Assembly (NCBI GenBank): GCA_007695045.1
Contig: REEP01000055.1
Coordinates: forward strand, 1-62,546
From: Rhodospirillales bacterium
GTDB lineage: Bacteria; Pseudomonadota; Alphaproteobacteria; Rhodospirillales; Defluviicoccaceae
Direction of reading: 5' to 3'
Length of the DNA: 62,546 nucleotides
A program made the position numbers and the translations under genes. The notes under the pieces were generated by a model, which searched no databases, was not told where the DNA came from, and was given only the letters and a program-made list of their open reading frames with translations. Shown in pieces: positions 8,525 through 17,771 of this stretch (the first letter of the stretch is position 1; the number at the start of each line of letters is the position of its first letter).

Positions 8525-8587
8525 GATTCAGTTGCGGCACGGGGTCATATCGACCCAGAGGCGAAACGATTGAAGGACAGTCTCGCG

Positions 8588-9274
8588 ATGCGCATCCACG
8601 CTTTCGGCGCCGTTCTCGGCGTCACACTCCTGATCGCCGGCGCGGCCACGGCCGGCCCGGTCAATCCCGATTTCGATAAAGTTGGCGGCCCCGGCGCTAT
8701 CGCCGAATTCCGCAGCAATGCTTCGCTCAAGTCATGGAGTATCGGTACTGGTCAGAATACCCATGATTCGAATAAATTTTCTAATGAGGGATCAGGGCCT
8801 AGCAATGCGATTGCGTGGCCGGTTGGTACCGCTGTGACCTGGAGTTTCACAGTCAATCTAGCGGGCGTTCCAAGCCTCACTGTTGGCGATAAAACTGTGA
8901 CATTTGATGGAGGCTTGACTTCCGACCAGAGAGCAGCCAACACCCTCGCTATCCATGCCAAGCGTTTGGTGGATTTCACGTTTGATTTTGGTGGCATCGG
9001 AAGCGGCAGCCTGTCGGGAAACAATGCCGATCCCTTTGGCGTCGACTGGGCCTATCTGGCTCTCCCCGTCGGAATCGACGACGTGAGTGGCACCGGCACA
9101 ATTACGTTTCGTGCTCCTCTTGGAAATCAGTCGACATCCGGCGTGACCTTCAAGCTTGGCAACCTGCCGCCCGATCCCCAGGAAGTGGCAGAGCCGGCCA
9201 GCTTGGCGCTGCTCGGCCTCGGCCTGGTGGGCCTCGGCGCCGCTGCCGCCCGCCGCCGGCGCGCGACGGACTGA
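8588..9274 (+). CDS. PEP-CTERM sorting domain protein
   Basis: A secreted protein of 228 residues destined for exosortase-type processing. It has a signal peptide at residues 1-24 (hydrophobic GAVLGVTLLIAGAATAG) and a beta-rich body of unknown fold. The C-terminal sorting signal comprises EPASLALLGLGLVGLGAAA followed by an Arg cluster, which is the classic EPAS motif, membrane helix and basic tail. The ATG was preferred to an earlier in-frame TTG because it sits behind GAAGGACAG and begins the signal peptide. The middle of the gene is AT-richer than its flanks. No exosortase gene is in this window. Such proteins usually accompany exopolysaccharide or biofilm functions. Confidence 0.85.
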   Translation: MRIHAFGAVLGVTLLIAGAATAGPVNPDFDKVGGPGAIAEFRSNASLKSWSIGTGQNTHDSNKFSNEGSGPSNAIAWPVGTAVTWSFTVNLAGVPSLTVGDKTVTFDGGLTSDQRAANTLAIHAKRLVDFTFDFGGIGSGSLSGNNADPFGVDWAYLALPVGIDDVSGTGTITFRAPLGNQSTSGVTFKLGNLPPDPQEVAEPASLALLGLGLVGLGAAAARRRRATD

Positions 9275-9292
9275 GGGGCACCACTGACGTAT

Positions 9293-9321
9293 GTCATGGC
9301 CGGGCCAAACCCGGCCATGAC
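9293..9321 (+). terminator. Hairpin after the PEP-CTERM gene
   Basis: A perfect 12-bp stem GTCATGGCCGGG / CCCGGCCATGAC with a five-base loop, 18 bp after the stop. Only a short T run follows, so it may be a weak or bidirectional terminator. Confidence 0.65.
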
Positions 9322-9747
9322 GCTTTCCCCCGCCAAGCCCCTCCCCGCCTCTCCCGCCGACTTGGCCGGGCATGTCCCGGCAACCCACGGCCGCCCTGGC
9401 ACCGGGATGATGCAGGCGTAGGTTAAAATTCCTTGACGGCCGAGACAATCCAGGCCATCATAGTCGGTTGCCTCGGCGCCGCCCCGGAAAGGCCCTGCGT
9501 CAAAAAACCTAACCATCTGATTCTAAAGGCGAAAATCTCCAAAATGATAACTTTTGTATACAAATGCATACACCGCGCGCGCCCCATCCTCTGACTTTCT
9601 TTTCCTATCAAGGGGTTGCGCCGAAAAAGCGTGTTCAAACCGATGCAAAACCACACCCGATCGCACTTTTTCGACGCAAAAAAGTGCCGGCGCATGCGCC
9701 CCGGGACGGCACGAGCCACTCGTCGGCGCGTGCCCGAACCAGGGTCG
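9322..9747. other. Non-coding interval between two convergent genes
   Basis: No coding region is recognised between the PEP-CTERM gene and the end of pmbA. It is relatively AT-rich in 9500-9690. The only structure of note is the hairpin at 9663-9687. Confidence 0.6.
9663..9687 (-). terminator. Probable terminator of pmbA
   Basis: GCACTTTTT / AAAAAGTGC, a perfect 9-bp stem with a seven-base loop, about 60 bp beyond the pmbA stop on the minus strand. The AT-rich part lies at the loop side, so strength is uncertain. Confidence 0.4.
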
Positions 9748-11103
9748 CTACTGCCCGGCGACGGTCATGCCGTCGATGCGGAGGGTCGGGGCGTCAGTGC
9801 CGTAGCGGAACACCAGGTCGTCCGCCGCGGTCATATGGGCGAACATGTCGAGCAGGTTCCCGGCCACCGTCACCTCGCTTACGGGATAGGCCAGGGCCCC
9901 GTTCTCGATCCAGAAGCCGCTGGCGCCGCGGCTGTAATCGCCGGTCACGCCGTTGATGCCGAAACCGATCAGCTCGGTCACGTACAGCCCCTCGACGATA
10001 TCGGCCATCAGCGCCTCCGGCGACACTGCCCCGGCCGCCACGTAAAGGTTGCTGGGGCCGGGGGACGGCGGCGCCGAGGTGCCGCGGCTGGCATGGCCGG
10101 TGGACGCCAGACCCAACTGCCGGGCGGAGCGGAGATCAAGGATCCAGGTTTGCAGCACCCCCCGCTCGATCACATCGATGCGCCGGGTCGGCAGACCCTC
10201 GCCATCGAACGGCCGCGAGCGGAGACCACGCCGGCGCAGCGGATCATCGACGATGGTGATGGCTTCCGGAAAAAGCGCCTTGCCCATGCGGTCGGCGAGG
10301 AAGGTGGTGCCGCGGGCGACGGCGGTGCCGTTGATGGCGGCGGCGAGGTGGCCCACCAGGCTGCGGGCGGCGCGGGGCTCGTAGACGACCGGCAAGGTGG
10401 CCGACCGGGACTTGCGCGGATTCAGGCGGCGCACCGCGCGCTCGCCGGCGCACCTGCCGACCTCTTCCGGGGCGCGCAGGTCGCCTCCGAACACCGCCGC
10501 GGTATAATCGTAATCCCGCTCCATGCCGGTACCATCCCCGGCCAGGACCGACACCGAGAGACCTTGCTGGGAGCGCGCCCGCGCCGCAGCGAAGCCGTTG
10601 CTGCCGACGATGGCGGAGCGGGTCCAGCTCCAGCCGGCCTCCGCCCCTTCGGAATTGGTGATACCGGGCACGGCCCGGGCGGCATCCTCGGCGGCGGCGA
10701 CCTTCACCTTGAGCGCCTCCACGGAGGGCTCCGCCGGATCGCACGATTCCAGGTCCGGCACATCGCGGGCCAGCAGTTCGGAATCGGCCAAGCCACACCA
10801 CGGATCTTCCGGCACTTCGCGTGCCATGGCAACCGCCCGCCCGGCCAGTTCGTCGAGAGCCGCAGGGGCCAGGTCCGAGGTGGACACCACCGCCTGCCGC
10901 TGCCCCGCGAACACCCGCAGGCCCACGTCCATCGCTTCCGAACGCTCCAGGCGTTCCTGCCGCCCAAGGCGCCAGGCCAGCGACAAAGACCGGCTTTCGA
11001 CAAATACGGCATCGGCCGCATCGGCACCTTTGGCTTGGGCCCGGCGGATGAGGTCGCTGAGGCGGTCCAGGATGGCCTGGTCGGGGTACAGATCTTGGAT
11101 CAT
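9748..11103 (-). CDS. pmbA: TldD/PmbA family protein, PmbA (TldE) type
   Basis: The partner subunit of the TldD/TldE protease, 451 residues. The family acts in antitoxin degradation and peptide maturation in the cytoplasm. The protein lacks the HExxxH zinc motif of TldD, as expected for PmbA/TldE. It shows the family C-terminal pattern around residue 400: ELIGFGINGVTGDYSRGASGFWIENG. An upstream GTG would add four residues, but the ATG at 11103 was chosen because AGGACA lies at a workable distance from it and only two bases from the GTG. tldD is not nearby. Confidence 0.9.
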   Translation of the reverse strand: MIQDLYPDQAILDRLSDLIRRAQAKGADAADAVFVESRSLSLAWRLGRQERLERSEAMDVGLRVFAGQRQAVVSTSDLAPAALDELAGRAVAMAREVPEDPWCGLADSELLARDVPDLESCDPAEPSVEALKVKVAAAEDAARAVPGITNSEGAEAGWSWTRSAIVGSNGFAAARARSQQGLSVSVLAGDGTGMERDYDYTAAVFGGDLRAPEEVGRCAGERAVRRLNPRKSRSATLPVVYEPRAARSLVGHLAAAINGTAVARGTTFLADRMGKALFPEAITIVDDPLRRRGLRSRPFDGEGLPTRRIDVIERGVLQTWILDLRSARQLGLASTGHASRGTSAPPSPGPSNLYVAAGAVSPEALMADIVEGLYVTELIGFGINGVTGDYSRGASGFWIENGALAYPVSEVTVAGNLLDMFAHMTAADDLVFRYGTDAPTLRIDGMTVAGQ

Positions 11104-11395
11104 GACGGATACCACTGTCCTTTTGAGGGGTTGGGAGTGGCGGCTGGCGATGGCCGCGGCTGGACCGCGGGCGGAAACGTGCTTACAACATGGTGTCGGC
11201 GGGGTCCGGGCCGCAGGGTCATGAGGGGTGGGTAGGATACCTGCGGATTGTCAGACCGGCCGCGCGAAACAATATCACATGCAGCAATATGGTCGGCGAC
11301 GCGACAGCCGGGCAGGCAAACTGATCAACGTCATACGCTTTTGCCCACATTGCCGCGGTTCATCGACCGACACTAGGAGCGCGTTCGGCACTTTC

Positions 11396-13315
11396 ATGTC
11401 AAGCACCAGCACTGCATCGACGCTGGCGGCACCGGCCGCCCTCGCCGGCCATCGCCAGGCCCTGGAATCCGCCGTGGTCCGCTTCGCCGGCGATTCCGGC
11501 GACGGCATCCAGGTCACCGGCGGCCGGTTCGCCGAAGCGACCGCGCTGTCCGGCAATGACCTCGCCACCTTCCCGGACTTCCCGGCCGAGATTCGCGCCC
11601 CGGCCGGCACCACCTATGGCGTCTCGGCATTCCAGATCAACTTCGGGGCGCGGCGCATCCTCACCTCGGGCGACTCTCCGGATACGCTGGTGGCCTTCAA
11701 CCCGGCCGCTCTGAAGGTGGAACTGGCCGACGTCAAGCCGGGCGGCCTCGTGATCCTGGATACCGGCAGCTTTAACGAACGCAGCCTGCGCAAGGCCGGC
11801 TATGCCGCCGATCCGCTCACGGACGGGACCCTCGACGCCTACCGGACTCTCCGCCTCGACATCTCCCAGCTCACCCTGGATGCGGTCAAGCCATTCGGCC
11901 TGTCCCAGAAGGACGCGCTCCGCTGCAAGAACATGTGGGCACTGGGCCTCGTCTACTGGCTCTATGACCGCGACCGGCGGCCGACGGTGGCGTGGCTGGA
12001 GCGGAAGTTCGCCGGCCGGACCGATCTGGCCCAGGCCAATATCGCCGCCCTCAACGCCGGCCATGCCTTCGGGGAAACCGCCGAGTTGCCGGGCGACCTG
12101 CCGGCCTATGTGGTCGACCGGGCGCCGATCGCCCCCGGCCTCTACCGGGCGATCACTGGCGGGGAGGCGCTGGCCTACGGCCTCGTTGTGGGCGCGAGCC
12201 TCGCCGGCCTGCCGATGGTGTTCGGCTCCTACCCCATCACCCCCGCCTCGCCGCTTTTGCACACCCTGGCTACCCTCGGCCAGTTCGGCGTGGTCACGCT
12301 CCAGGCCGAGGACGAGATCGCCGCGGTGTGCGCCGCCATCGGCGCCTCCTACGGCGGGGCCATCGGGGTCACCTCCAGTTCCGGCCCCGGCATCGCCCTG
12401 AAGACCGAAGCCATCGGCCTTGCCATCGCCGCCGAACTGCCGCTGGTGGTGGTCAACACCCAACGCGCCGGTCCGTCCACCGGCATGCCCACCAAAACGG
12501 AGCAATCCGACCTCTACCAGGCGGTGTTCGGGCGCAACGCCGACAGCCCGCTGGTGGTGCTGGCCGCCCGCTCCCCGGCCGACTGCTTCGACACCGCGAT
12601 CGAAGCGATGCGCATCGCCACGCGCTACATGACCCCGGTGATGGTGCTGAGTGACGGCTACATCGCCAATGCGGCGCAGCCGTGGCGCATCCCGGACATC
12701 GCCGCCCTCAAGCCATTTCCGGTGCACTTCCGCACCGAAGCCGAAGGGTTCCAGCCGTACCACAGGGATCCGGAGACGCTTGCGCGTAACTGGGCCGTGC
12801 CGGGCACGCCCGGTCTCGAGCATCGCATCGGCGGGCTGGAGAAGGATTACGACACCGGCCACATCTCCTACGATCCCGCCAACCATCAGCGCATGACCGA
12901 GGTCCGCCGCGACAAGGTGGCCGGGGTGGCCCGGGACATTCCGCCGCAGCGCCCGGAAAGCGGCAACGACCATGGCCCGCTGGCCATCGTGGCGTGGGGC
13001 TCCACCTATGGGCCAATCGCCCGGGCGGTGGCGGTGTTGCGGGCGGAGGGACTGGACGTGGCCCACATCCACCTCCGCCACCTGTGGCCGCTGCCGGCGG
13101 ATTTGGGTGACCTGCTGTCCGGCTACGACCGGATCCTGGTGCCGGAGATGAATACCGGTCAGCTTCTCACCCTGTTGCGGAGCGCGTACCTCCTGCCGGC
13201 GGAGGGACTCAACAAGGTCTCCGGCCAGCCGTTCAAGGTGCATGAGATCGAGGCGGCGGTGCGTGCCCGTCTCGCCGCCCAACGTTCCAGCAGCCCCGAG
13301 GGTATCGAGCGATGA
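11396..13315 (+). CDS. korA: 2-oxoacid:ferredoxin oxidoreductase, alpha subunit (2-oxoglutarate type)
   Basis: The larger subunit of a ferredoxin-linked 2-oxoacid oxidoreductase, 639 residues. Residues about 25-215 form the gamma-like domain (VVRFAGDSGDGIQVTGGRFAE), fused to the alpha pyrimidine-binding domain from about 270 (FGSYPITPASPLLHTLA, QAEDEIAAVCAAIGASYGG). The fused gamma-alpha layout is usual for KorA of aerobic proteobacteria. The ATG at 11396 excludes a Cys/Arg-rich upstream extension. The stop overlaps korB. In the TCA cycle this enzyme replaces or supplements 2-oxoglutarate dehydrogenase and makes reduced ferredoxin. Confidence 0.9.
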   Translation: MSSTSTASTLAAPAALAGHRQALESAVVRFAGDSGDGIQVTGGRFAEATALSGNDLATFPDFPAEIRAPAGTTYGVSAFQINFGARRILTSGDSPDTLVAFNPAALKVELADVKPGGLVILDTGSFNERSLRKAGYAADPLTDGTLDAYRTLRLDISQLTLDAVKPFGLSQKDALRCKNMWALGLVYWLYDRDRRPTVAWLERKFAGRTDLAQANIAALNAGHAFGETAELPGDLPAYVVDRAPIAPGLYRAITGGEALAYGLVVGASLAGLPMVFGSYPITPASPLLHTLATLGQFGVVTLQAEDEIAAVCAAIGASYGGAIGVTSSSGPGIALKTEAIGLAIAAELPLVVVNTQRAGPSTGMPTKTEQSDLYQAVFGRNADSPLVVLAARSPADCFDTAIEAMRIATRYMTPVMVLSDGYIANAAQPWRIPDIAALKPFPVHFRTEAEGFQPYHRDPETLARNWAVPGTPGLEHRIGGLEKDYDTGHISYDPANHQRMTEVRRDKVAGVARDIPPQRPESGNDHGPLAIVAWGSTYGPIARAVAVLRAEGLDVAHIHLRHLWPLPADLGDLLSGYDRILVPEMNTGQLLTLLRSAYLLPAEGLNKVSGQPFKVHEIEAAVRARLAAQRSSSPEGIER

Positions 13316-14343
13316 ATGTTCTCACCCCCCCACCCGCGCTCAAGCCGCAGGATTTCGCCTCCGACCAGGAGGTGCGCTGGTGCCCCGGCTGCGGCGACTA
13401 CGCCATTCTCAAGGGCGTTCAGAAGGCGCTGGCGGAAATCGGTGCCCGCACGGAGGAGACCGTGTTCATCTCCGGCATCGGCTGCTCGTCGCGCTTCCCC
13501 TACTACATGAGCACCTATGGCTTCCACACCATTCACGGCCGCGCGCCGGCGGTGGCGACCGGCCTGAAGCTGGCCAACCCGGCGCTCGACGTGTGGGTGG
13601 TGACCGGGGACGGCGACGGCCTGTCCATCGGCGGCAACCACATGCTGCATGTGCTGAGGCGCAACGTCGATCTTCAGATCCTCTTGTTCAATAACGAGAT
13701 TTACGGCCTCACCAAGGGCCAGTCCTCGCCCACGTCCCGCGTCGGGACACGCTCGCCGTCGACGCCCACGGGTTCGGTCGAGCGCCCGGTGTCGCCACCG
13801 CTGTTCGCCCTCGGCGCCGGTGCCCGCTTTGTCGCCCGCACCGTGGATACGCAGATGAAGCCGCTGGTCGCGGTGATGAAGCGGGCGCAGGCTCATTGCG
13901 GCACCTCGTTCGTGGAGATCTTCCAGAACTGCATCGTCTACAACGATGCCGTGTTCGAGGACTTCACCGCCAAGGACGTGGCCGCGGACAACCAGATCGT
14001 GGTATCTCATGGGGAGCCGCTGCTGTTCGGCCGTGACCGGCAGAAAGGTCTCCGGCTCAGGCCGGGACGGCTGGACCTGGAGGTGGTGACGGCGGGCGTG
14101 GACGGCGTCGGCCCGGACGATGTCCTTCGTCATGACGAGACCAGCCCGACTTTGGCCTGGATGCTGGCGGCGATGACACCGCCGGAGATGCCGATGGCGC
14201 TGGGCGTGCTCTACTGCGATCCGGCCCCCAGCTTCGCGCCGGCAGTCGTGGCGGACTCTACTGCGATACCAACGAGCCCACCCACGCCGGAGGCGCTGAA
14301 CGCCTTGCTCCGCCGGGGCCACACCTGGACCATCGCCGACTGA
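13312..14343 (+). CDS. korB: 2-oxoacid:ferredoxin oxidoreductase, beta subunit
   Basis: The thiamine-diphosphate-binding subunit, 343 residues. It starts with VRWCPGCGDYAILKGVQKAL, and GIGCSSRFPYYMSTYGFH follows. The ThDP/Mg motif VVTGDGDGLSIGGNH is at about residue 95-110, with LFNNEIYGLTKGQ downstream. These are diagnostic of KorB/PorB-type beta subunits. The ATG overlaps the korA stop (ATGA). The 3' end is followed 25 bp later by a ferredoxin-NADP reductase, so reduced ferredoxin from KorAB could be used to make NADPH. Confidence 0.92.
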   Translation: MNVLTPPPALKPQDFASDQEVRWCPGCGDYAILKGVQKALAEIGARTEETVFISGIGCSSRFPYYMSTYGFHTIHGRAPAVATGLKLANPALDVWVVTGDGDGLSIGGNHMLHVLRRNVDLQILLFNNEIYGLTKGQSSPTSRVGTRSPSTPTGSVERPVSPPLFALGAGARFVARTVDTQMKPLVAVMKRAQAHCGTSFVEIFQNCIVYNDAVFEDFTAKDVAADNQIVVSHGEPLLFGRDRQKGLRLRPGRLDLEVVTAGVDGVGPDDVLRHDETSPTLAWMLAAMTPPEMPMALGVLYCDPAPSFAPAVVADSTAIPTSPPTPEALNALLRRGHTWTIAD

Positions 14344-14368
14344 TACAGCCGTCAGGCGCCCCACCCAC

Positions 14369-15709
14369 ATGCCGATCAGTGTCGCCATCATCGGGGCCGG
14401 TCCGGCCGGCTTCTACACCGCCGAAGCGTTGCTGAGCCAGGGTGTCGATGCGCGGATCGACATGATCGAGCGCCTGCCCTCCCCCTACGGCCTGATCCGG
14501 GCCGGCGTGGCGCCGGACCACCAGAGCACCAAGCGGGTGGCCCACCGGTTCGCCGAGACCGCGTCCCGCGACAGCGTCGCCTTCTTCGGCAACGTCGAGG
14601 TGGGCCGCGAGGTTTCCTTCGAAGAGCTGCAGGGCCTGTACGATGCCGTGGTGCTGGCGGTGGGCGCGCCCCGCGACCGCGCCCTCGGCATCCCGGGCGA
14701 GCATCTGCCGGGGGTGTATGGCTCCGCCGGTTTTGTCGGGTGGTACAATGGCCACCCCGATTTTCGCGAACTCGGCCCCAGGCTCGACAGCCGAGCCGCG
14801 GTGGTCATCGGCAACGGCAACGTTGCCCTGGACGTGGCTCGGGTGCTGGTGAAGACGCCGCCGGAGATGGTGGAATCCGATATCGCCGACTATGCCGCCC
14901 AGGCCATCCACGCGGCACCGTTGACCGATGTCTACATTCTCGGCCGACGCGGCCCGGGTGAGGCCCGTTTCACCAGCGCCGAACTGCGTGAACTGGGCCG
15001 GCTCGCCGACTGCGCGCCGGTGGTGGACCCGGCGGACCTGCCGGCGGAAGCAGACGCCGGGGAGCGCGGCGGCATCAGCCCCGCGACCGGCGAAATCGAC
15101 CGGGAAAAGCGGATTCGGGACAAGAACATCGCGATTCTGCGCTCGTTCACGGCGCTGTCCAAGGATACCAGTCGAAAACGCGTTCACTTCTGCTTCCACG
15201 CAGCACCCATCGAGATTGTCGGCCATGACCGGGCGGAGGGCCTGCGCTACGAGCGCACCCGGGTGGCGCAGGGCCGGGTCATCCGGACGGGCGTGTTCGG
15301 GGCGATCGCCTGCGGCCTGGTGGTGGCCGCCATCGGCTACCGGGCAACGCGCATCCCGGGCCTGCCTTTCGACGCCGACCGCGGCCTGATCCCCAATGAC
15401 GACGGCCGCGTGGCGCCCGGCGTCTATGCCGTGGGCTGGGCCAAGCGCGGCCCCACCGGGATCATCGGAAGCAACCGGCCGGACGGGATCGTCTGCGCCC
15501 GCCAGATCGACGCGGACCTGGCAGGCACAAGCGAAGGCAGGCCGGGCCGCGCCGGGCTGGAACGGCTGCTGGGTCAGCGCCGGGTCCGCTCGATCAGCTT
15601 CGCCGAATGGCAGCGGCTGGATTCGGCCGAAGTGGCGGCCGGCGGCGGCGTCGCGCCCCGGCGCAAGTTCACCTCCCTGGCGGAGATGCTGGCCGCCCTG
15701 CGGGGCTGA
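14369..15709 (+). CDS. fprA: FAD-dependent ferredoxin-NADP reductase (FprA/adrenodoxin reductase type)
   Basis: A 446-residue flavoprotein with the adrenodoxin reductase fold. It has an FAD dinucleotide motif at residues 5-12 (VAIIGAGPAGFYTAEALL), then YGLIRAGVAPDHQSTK, the NADP motif VVIGNGNVALDVARVL at about 148, and RRGPGEARFTSAELREL. The C-terminal GWAKRGPTGIIGSNRPDG is also typical. It moves electrons between ferredoxin and NADP(H). Its place directly after korAB suggests the partner is the KorAB ferredoxin, although no ferredoxin gene is adjacent. Confidence 0.9.
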   Translation: MPISVAIIGAGPAGFYTAEALLSQGVDARIDMIERLPSPYGLIRAGVAPDHQSTKRVAHRFAETASRDSVAFFGNVEVGREVSFEELQGLYDAVVLAVGAPRDRALGIPGEHLPGVYGSAGFVGWYNGHPDFRELGPRLDSRAAVVIGNGNVALDVARVLVKTPPEMVESDIADYAAQAIHAAPLTDVYILGRRGPGEARFTSAELRELGRLADCAPVVDPADLPAEADAGERGGISPATGEIDREKRIRDKNIAILRSFTALSKDTSRKRVHFCFHAAPIEIVGHDRAEGLRYERTRVAQGRVIRTGVFGAIACGLVVAAIGYRATRIPGLPFDADRGLIPNDDGRVAPGVYAVGWAKRGPTGIIGSNRPDGIVCARQIDADLAGTSEGRPGRAGLERLLGQRRVRSISFAEWQRLDSAEVAAGGGVAPRRKFTSLAEMLAALRG

Positions 15710-15901
15710 GGCCGGGTGGCGATGCGCGGTTCCTGCCGGTGATGAACGCATTCGGCGTGACGGGCGCGCTGCACCGACCCGACCTAAGTACGTTTCTAAA
15801 TCGTTAAACTCTTCTGTTGTACACTGCTTTGCCACTCTTTACCATGAACCTGCGACATCAGTGAGCATCTTGCCGATCAACAGAGGCGGCGAAGGGAGAT
15901 C

Positions 15902-16327
15902 ATGAACGAAGGCGGTTACGCCGGCGATATCCCACCCCGGGAAGCTTGGCGCATTCTGGAACACGACGAGCGGGCGGTGCTGGTGGATGTGCGAACGCCG
16001 GCCGAATGGTCCTATGTGGGCGTGCCGGACCTCAGCCCGCTGAGCAAGCGGCCGGTCTTCGTCCCCTGGGCGCTCTATCCCGCCATGCAGATCAATCCCA
16101 ACTTCACTGCGGACGTCGCCGCCGCCGGTGTCGAGCCTGATCAGACCGTGCTGTTTCTCTGCCGTTCCGGCGTGCGCTCCCGGTCGGCGGCGATCGCCCT
16201 CACCGCATCGGGATTCCCCACCTGCTACAACATCGCCAAGGGCTTCGAGGGAGATCCGGACGGCCGGCGCCACCGCGGCACCGTGTCGGGGTGGAAAGTG
16301 GACGGGCTGCCCTGGGTGCAGGGATGA
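15902..16327 (+). CDS. Rhodanese-like domain protein
   Basis: A single-domain rhodanese of 141 residues. It has the CH2A-like [14 protein letters not shown] segment at about residue 25 and the catalytic loop FLCRSGVRS with the active cysteine at about residue 84. A C-terminal GWKVDGLPW tail is typical of this family. It may handle sulfane sulfur, but the substrate is unknown. The GGGAG site is close to the ATG. trmFO starts 55 bp later on the same strand. Confidence 0.88.
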   Translation: MNEGGYAGDIPPREAWRILEHDERAVLVDVRTPAEWSYVGVPDLSPLSKRPVFVPWALYPAMQINPNFTADVAAAGVEPDQTVLFLCRSGVRSRSAAIALTASGFPTCYNIAKGFEGDPDGRRHRGTVSGWKVDGLPWVQG

Positions 16328-16382
16328 GGCCCTGCCTTCCGGCGGTTGCGCCCGGCCGTCGCCAGCCCATCTCGCCCTCAAG

Positions 16383-17771
16383 ATGACGACACCCGCCTCG
16401 CCCGAGCCGGTCCACATCATCGGCGGCGGCTTGGCCGGCAGCGAGGCCGCCTGGCAACTCGCCCGCGCCGGTGTCCCGGTGTTTGTGCACGAGATGCGGC
16501 CGCTGCGCACCACCGCCGCGCACCGCACCGGCGCGCTGGCAGAACTGGTGTGCTCCAACTCGTTCCGCTCCGACGACGCCGAGAACAATGCGGTAGGCCT
16601 TCTGCATGCGGAAATGCGTCGGCTCGGCTCCCTGGTGCTGGCCGCGGCCGATGCGCACCGCGTGCCGGCCGGCCAGGCCCTGGCCGTGGACCGCGAGCGC
16701 TTCAGCGCCGCGGTGGAACAGGCGCTGCTGGCGCAACCGCTGGTCACCTTAGTGCGGGAAGAGGTGCCAAGCCTGCCACCATCAACCTGGGACAGCGTCA
16801 TCATCGCCACCGGCCCGTTGACGTCGTCCCCCCTGGCCCAGGCACTGCAGGATCTCACCGGCCAGGACTGCCTCGCCTTTTTCGATGCCATCGCCCCCAT
16901 CGTGCACCGGGAGTCGATCGATTTCAGCAAGGCCTGGATGCAATCCCGATGGGACAAGGGCGACGGCGCCGATTACGTCAACTGCCCGATGAGCGAACCC
17001 GAGTACGAGGCGTTCGTCGATGCGCTGCTGGCGGCCGAGGCCATGCCCTTCCATGACTGGGAGCGGGAGACGCCTTACTTCGAAGGCTGCCTGCCGATCG
17101 AAGTCATGGCCGAACGGGGGCGACGCACCCTCGCCTTCGGGCCGATGAAACCGGTTGGTCTCAGCAATCCGCATGACGAGGGCCGGCGCCCCTTCGCGGT
17201 GGTACAGCTGCGCCAGGACAACGCACTCGGCACCCTGTTCAACATGGTGGGGTTCCAGACCAAGCTGAGGCACGGCGAGCAGGTCCGGGTGTTCCGCACC
17301 ATTCCGGGGCTTGAACGGGCCGAGTTTGCCCGACTCGGCGGCATCCACCGGAACACGTTCGTCAAGTCCCCCAAGGTGCTGGACGGCCTGCTGCGGCTTC
17401 GGGCGCGTCCCGGCGTGCGCTTGGCCGGGCAGATCACCGGCTGCGAAGGCTACGTGGAGAGTGCCGCGGTGGGCTTGCTGGCCGGGCTGTTCGCCGCGGC
17501 CGAGCGGCACAGCCAGGCACCGGTTCCGCCGCCGCCGACCACCGCTCTCGGCGCCCTGCTCAACCACATCACAACGGCTGGCGACGCGGCCTCGTTCCAG
17601 CCGATGAATGTCAACTTCGGCCTGTTCCCGCCCCTGGATGCGCCGCCCGGGCAGCGCCCGGCGCGCGGACGCGATCGCAAGCGCGCGTTATCGTGCCGGG
17701 CCCTTTCGGACCTGACGGCTTGGCAGGGGCTGCCCGCCCCCGACCCGGCTACGGCTATTGGCTCGGATTGA
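16383..17771 (+). CDS. trmFO: Methylenetetrahydrofolate-tRNA-(uracil-5-)-methyltransferase
   Basis: The folate- and FAD-dependent enzyme that makes 5-methyluridine at position 54 of tRNA, 462 residues. The FAD-binding start is [21 protein letters not shown]. Other landmarks are [17 protein letters not shown] with the conserved cysteine, [12 protein letters not shown], and [15 protein letters not shown] with the second cysteine. [19 protein letters not shown] and [13 protein letters not shown] lie near the end. The ATG at 16383 starts directly before the FAD motif. The 3' end overlaps the convergent downstream gene by 17 bp. Confidence 0.95.
   Translation: MTTPASPEPVHIIGGGLAGSEAAWQLARAGVPVFVHEMRPLRTTAAHRTGALAELVCSNSFRSDDAENNAVGLLHAEMRRLGSLVLAAADAHRVPAGQALAVDRERFSAAVEQALLAQPLVTLVREEVPSLPPSTWDSVIIATGPLTSSPLAQALQDLTGQDCLAFFDAIAPIVHRESIDFSKAWMQSRWDKGDGADYVNCPMSEPEYEAFVDALLAAEAMPFHDWERETPYFEGCLPIEVMAERGRRTLAFGPMKPVGLSNPHDEGRRPFAVVQLRQDNALGTLFNMVGFQTKLRHGEQVRVFRTIPGLERAEFARLGGIHRNTFVKSPKVLDGLLRLRARPGVRLAGQITGCEGYVESAAVGLLAGLFAAAERHSQAPVPPPPTTALGALLNHITTAGDAASFQPMNVNFGLFPPLDAPPGQRPARGRDRKRALSCRALSDLTAWQGLPAPDPATAIGSD

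Larger units (their letters stand above)
7919..8587. other. Long non-coding interval between tonB and the PEP-CTERM gene
   Basis: No convincing gene is seen. An imperfectly placed hairpin (GGCCCGCC at 7936-7943 with GGCGGGCC at 7965-7972) may end the tonB transcript. The rest holds three TGTAAAG elements and a sigma-54 promoter, listed separately. An Arg-rich reading frame beginning at about 8076 overlaps these elements and was not called. Confidence 0.6.

Noticed and set aside
9553-9564. Palindrome TTTGTATACAAA also present in the SgcJ-like gene near 57657
   Set aside because: The second copy encodes FVYK in a conserved protein segment, so the match is best explained by chance.
9616-11235. 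Long plus-strand frame opposite pmbA
   Set aside because: Gly/His/Arg-rich, no family features; the minus strand encodes full-length PmbA.
11399-13282. 627-codon minus-strand frame opposite korA
   Set aside because: No recognisable domain and unnatural composition; korA is complete on the other strand.
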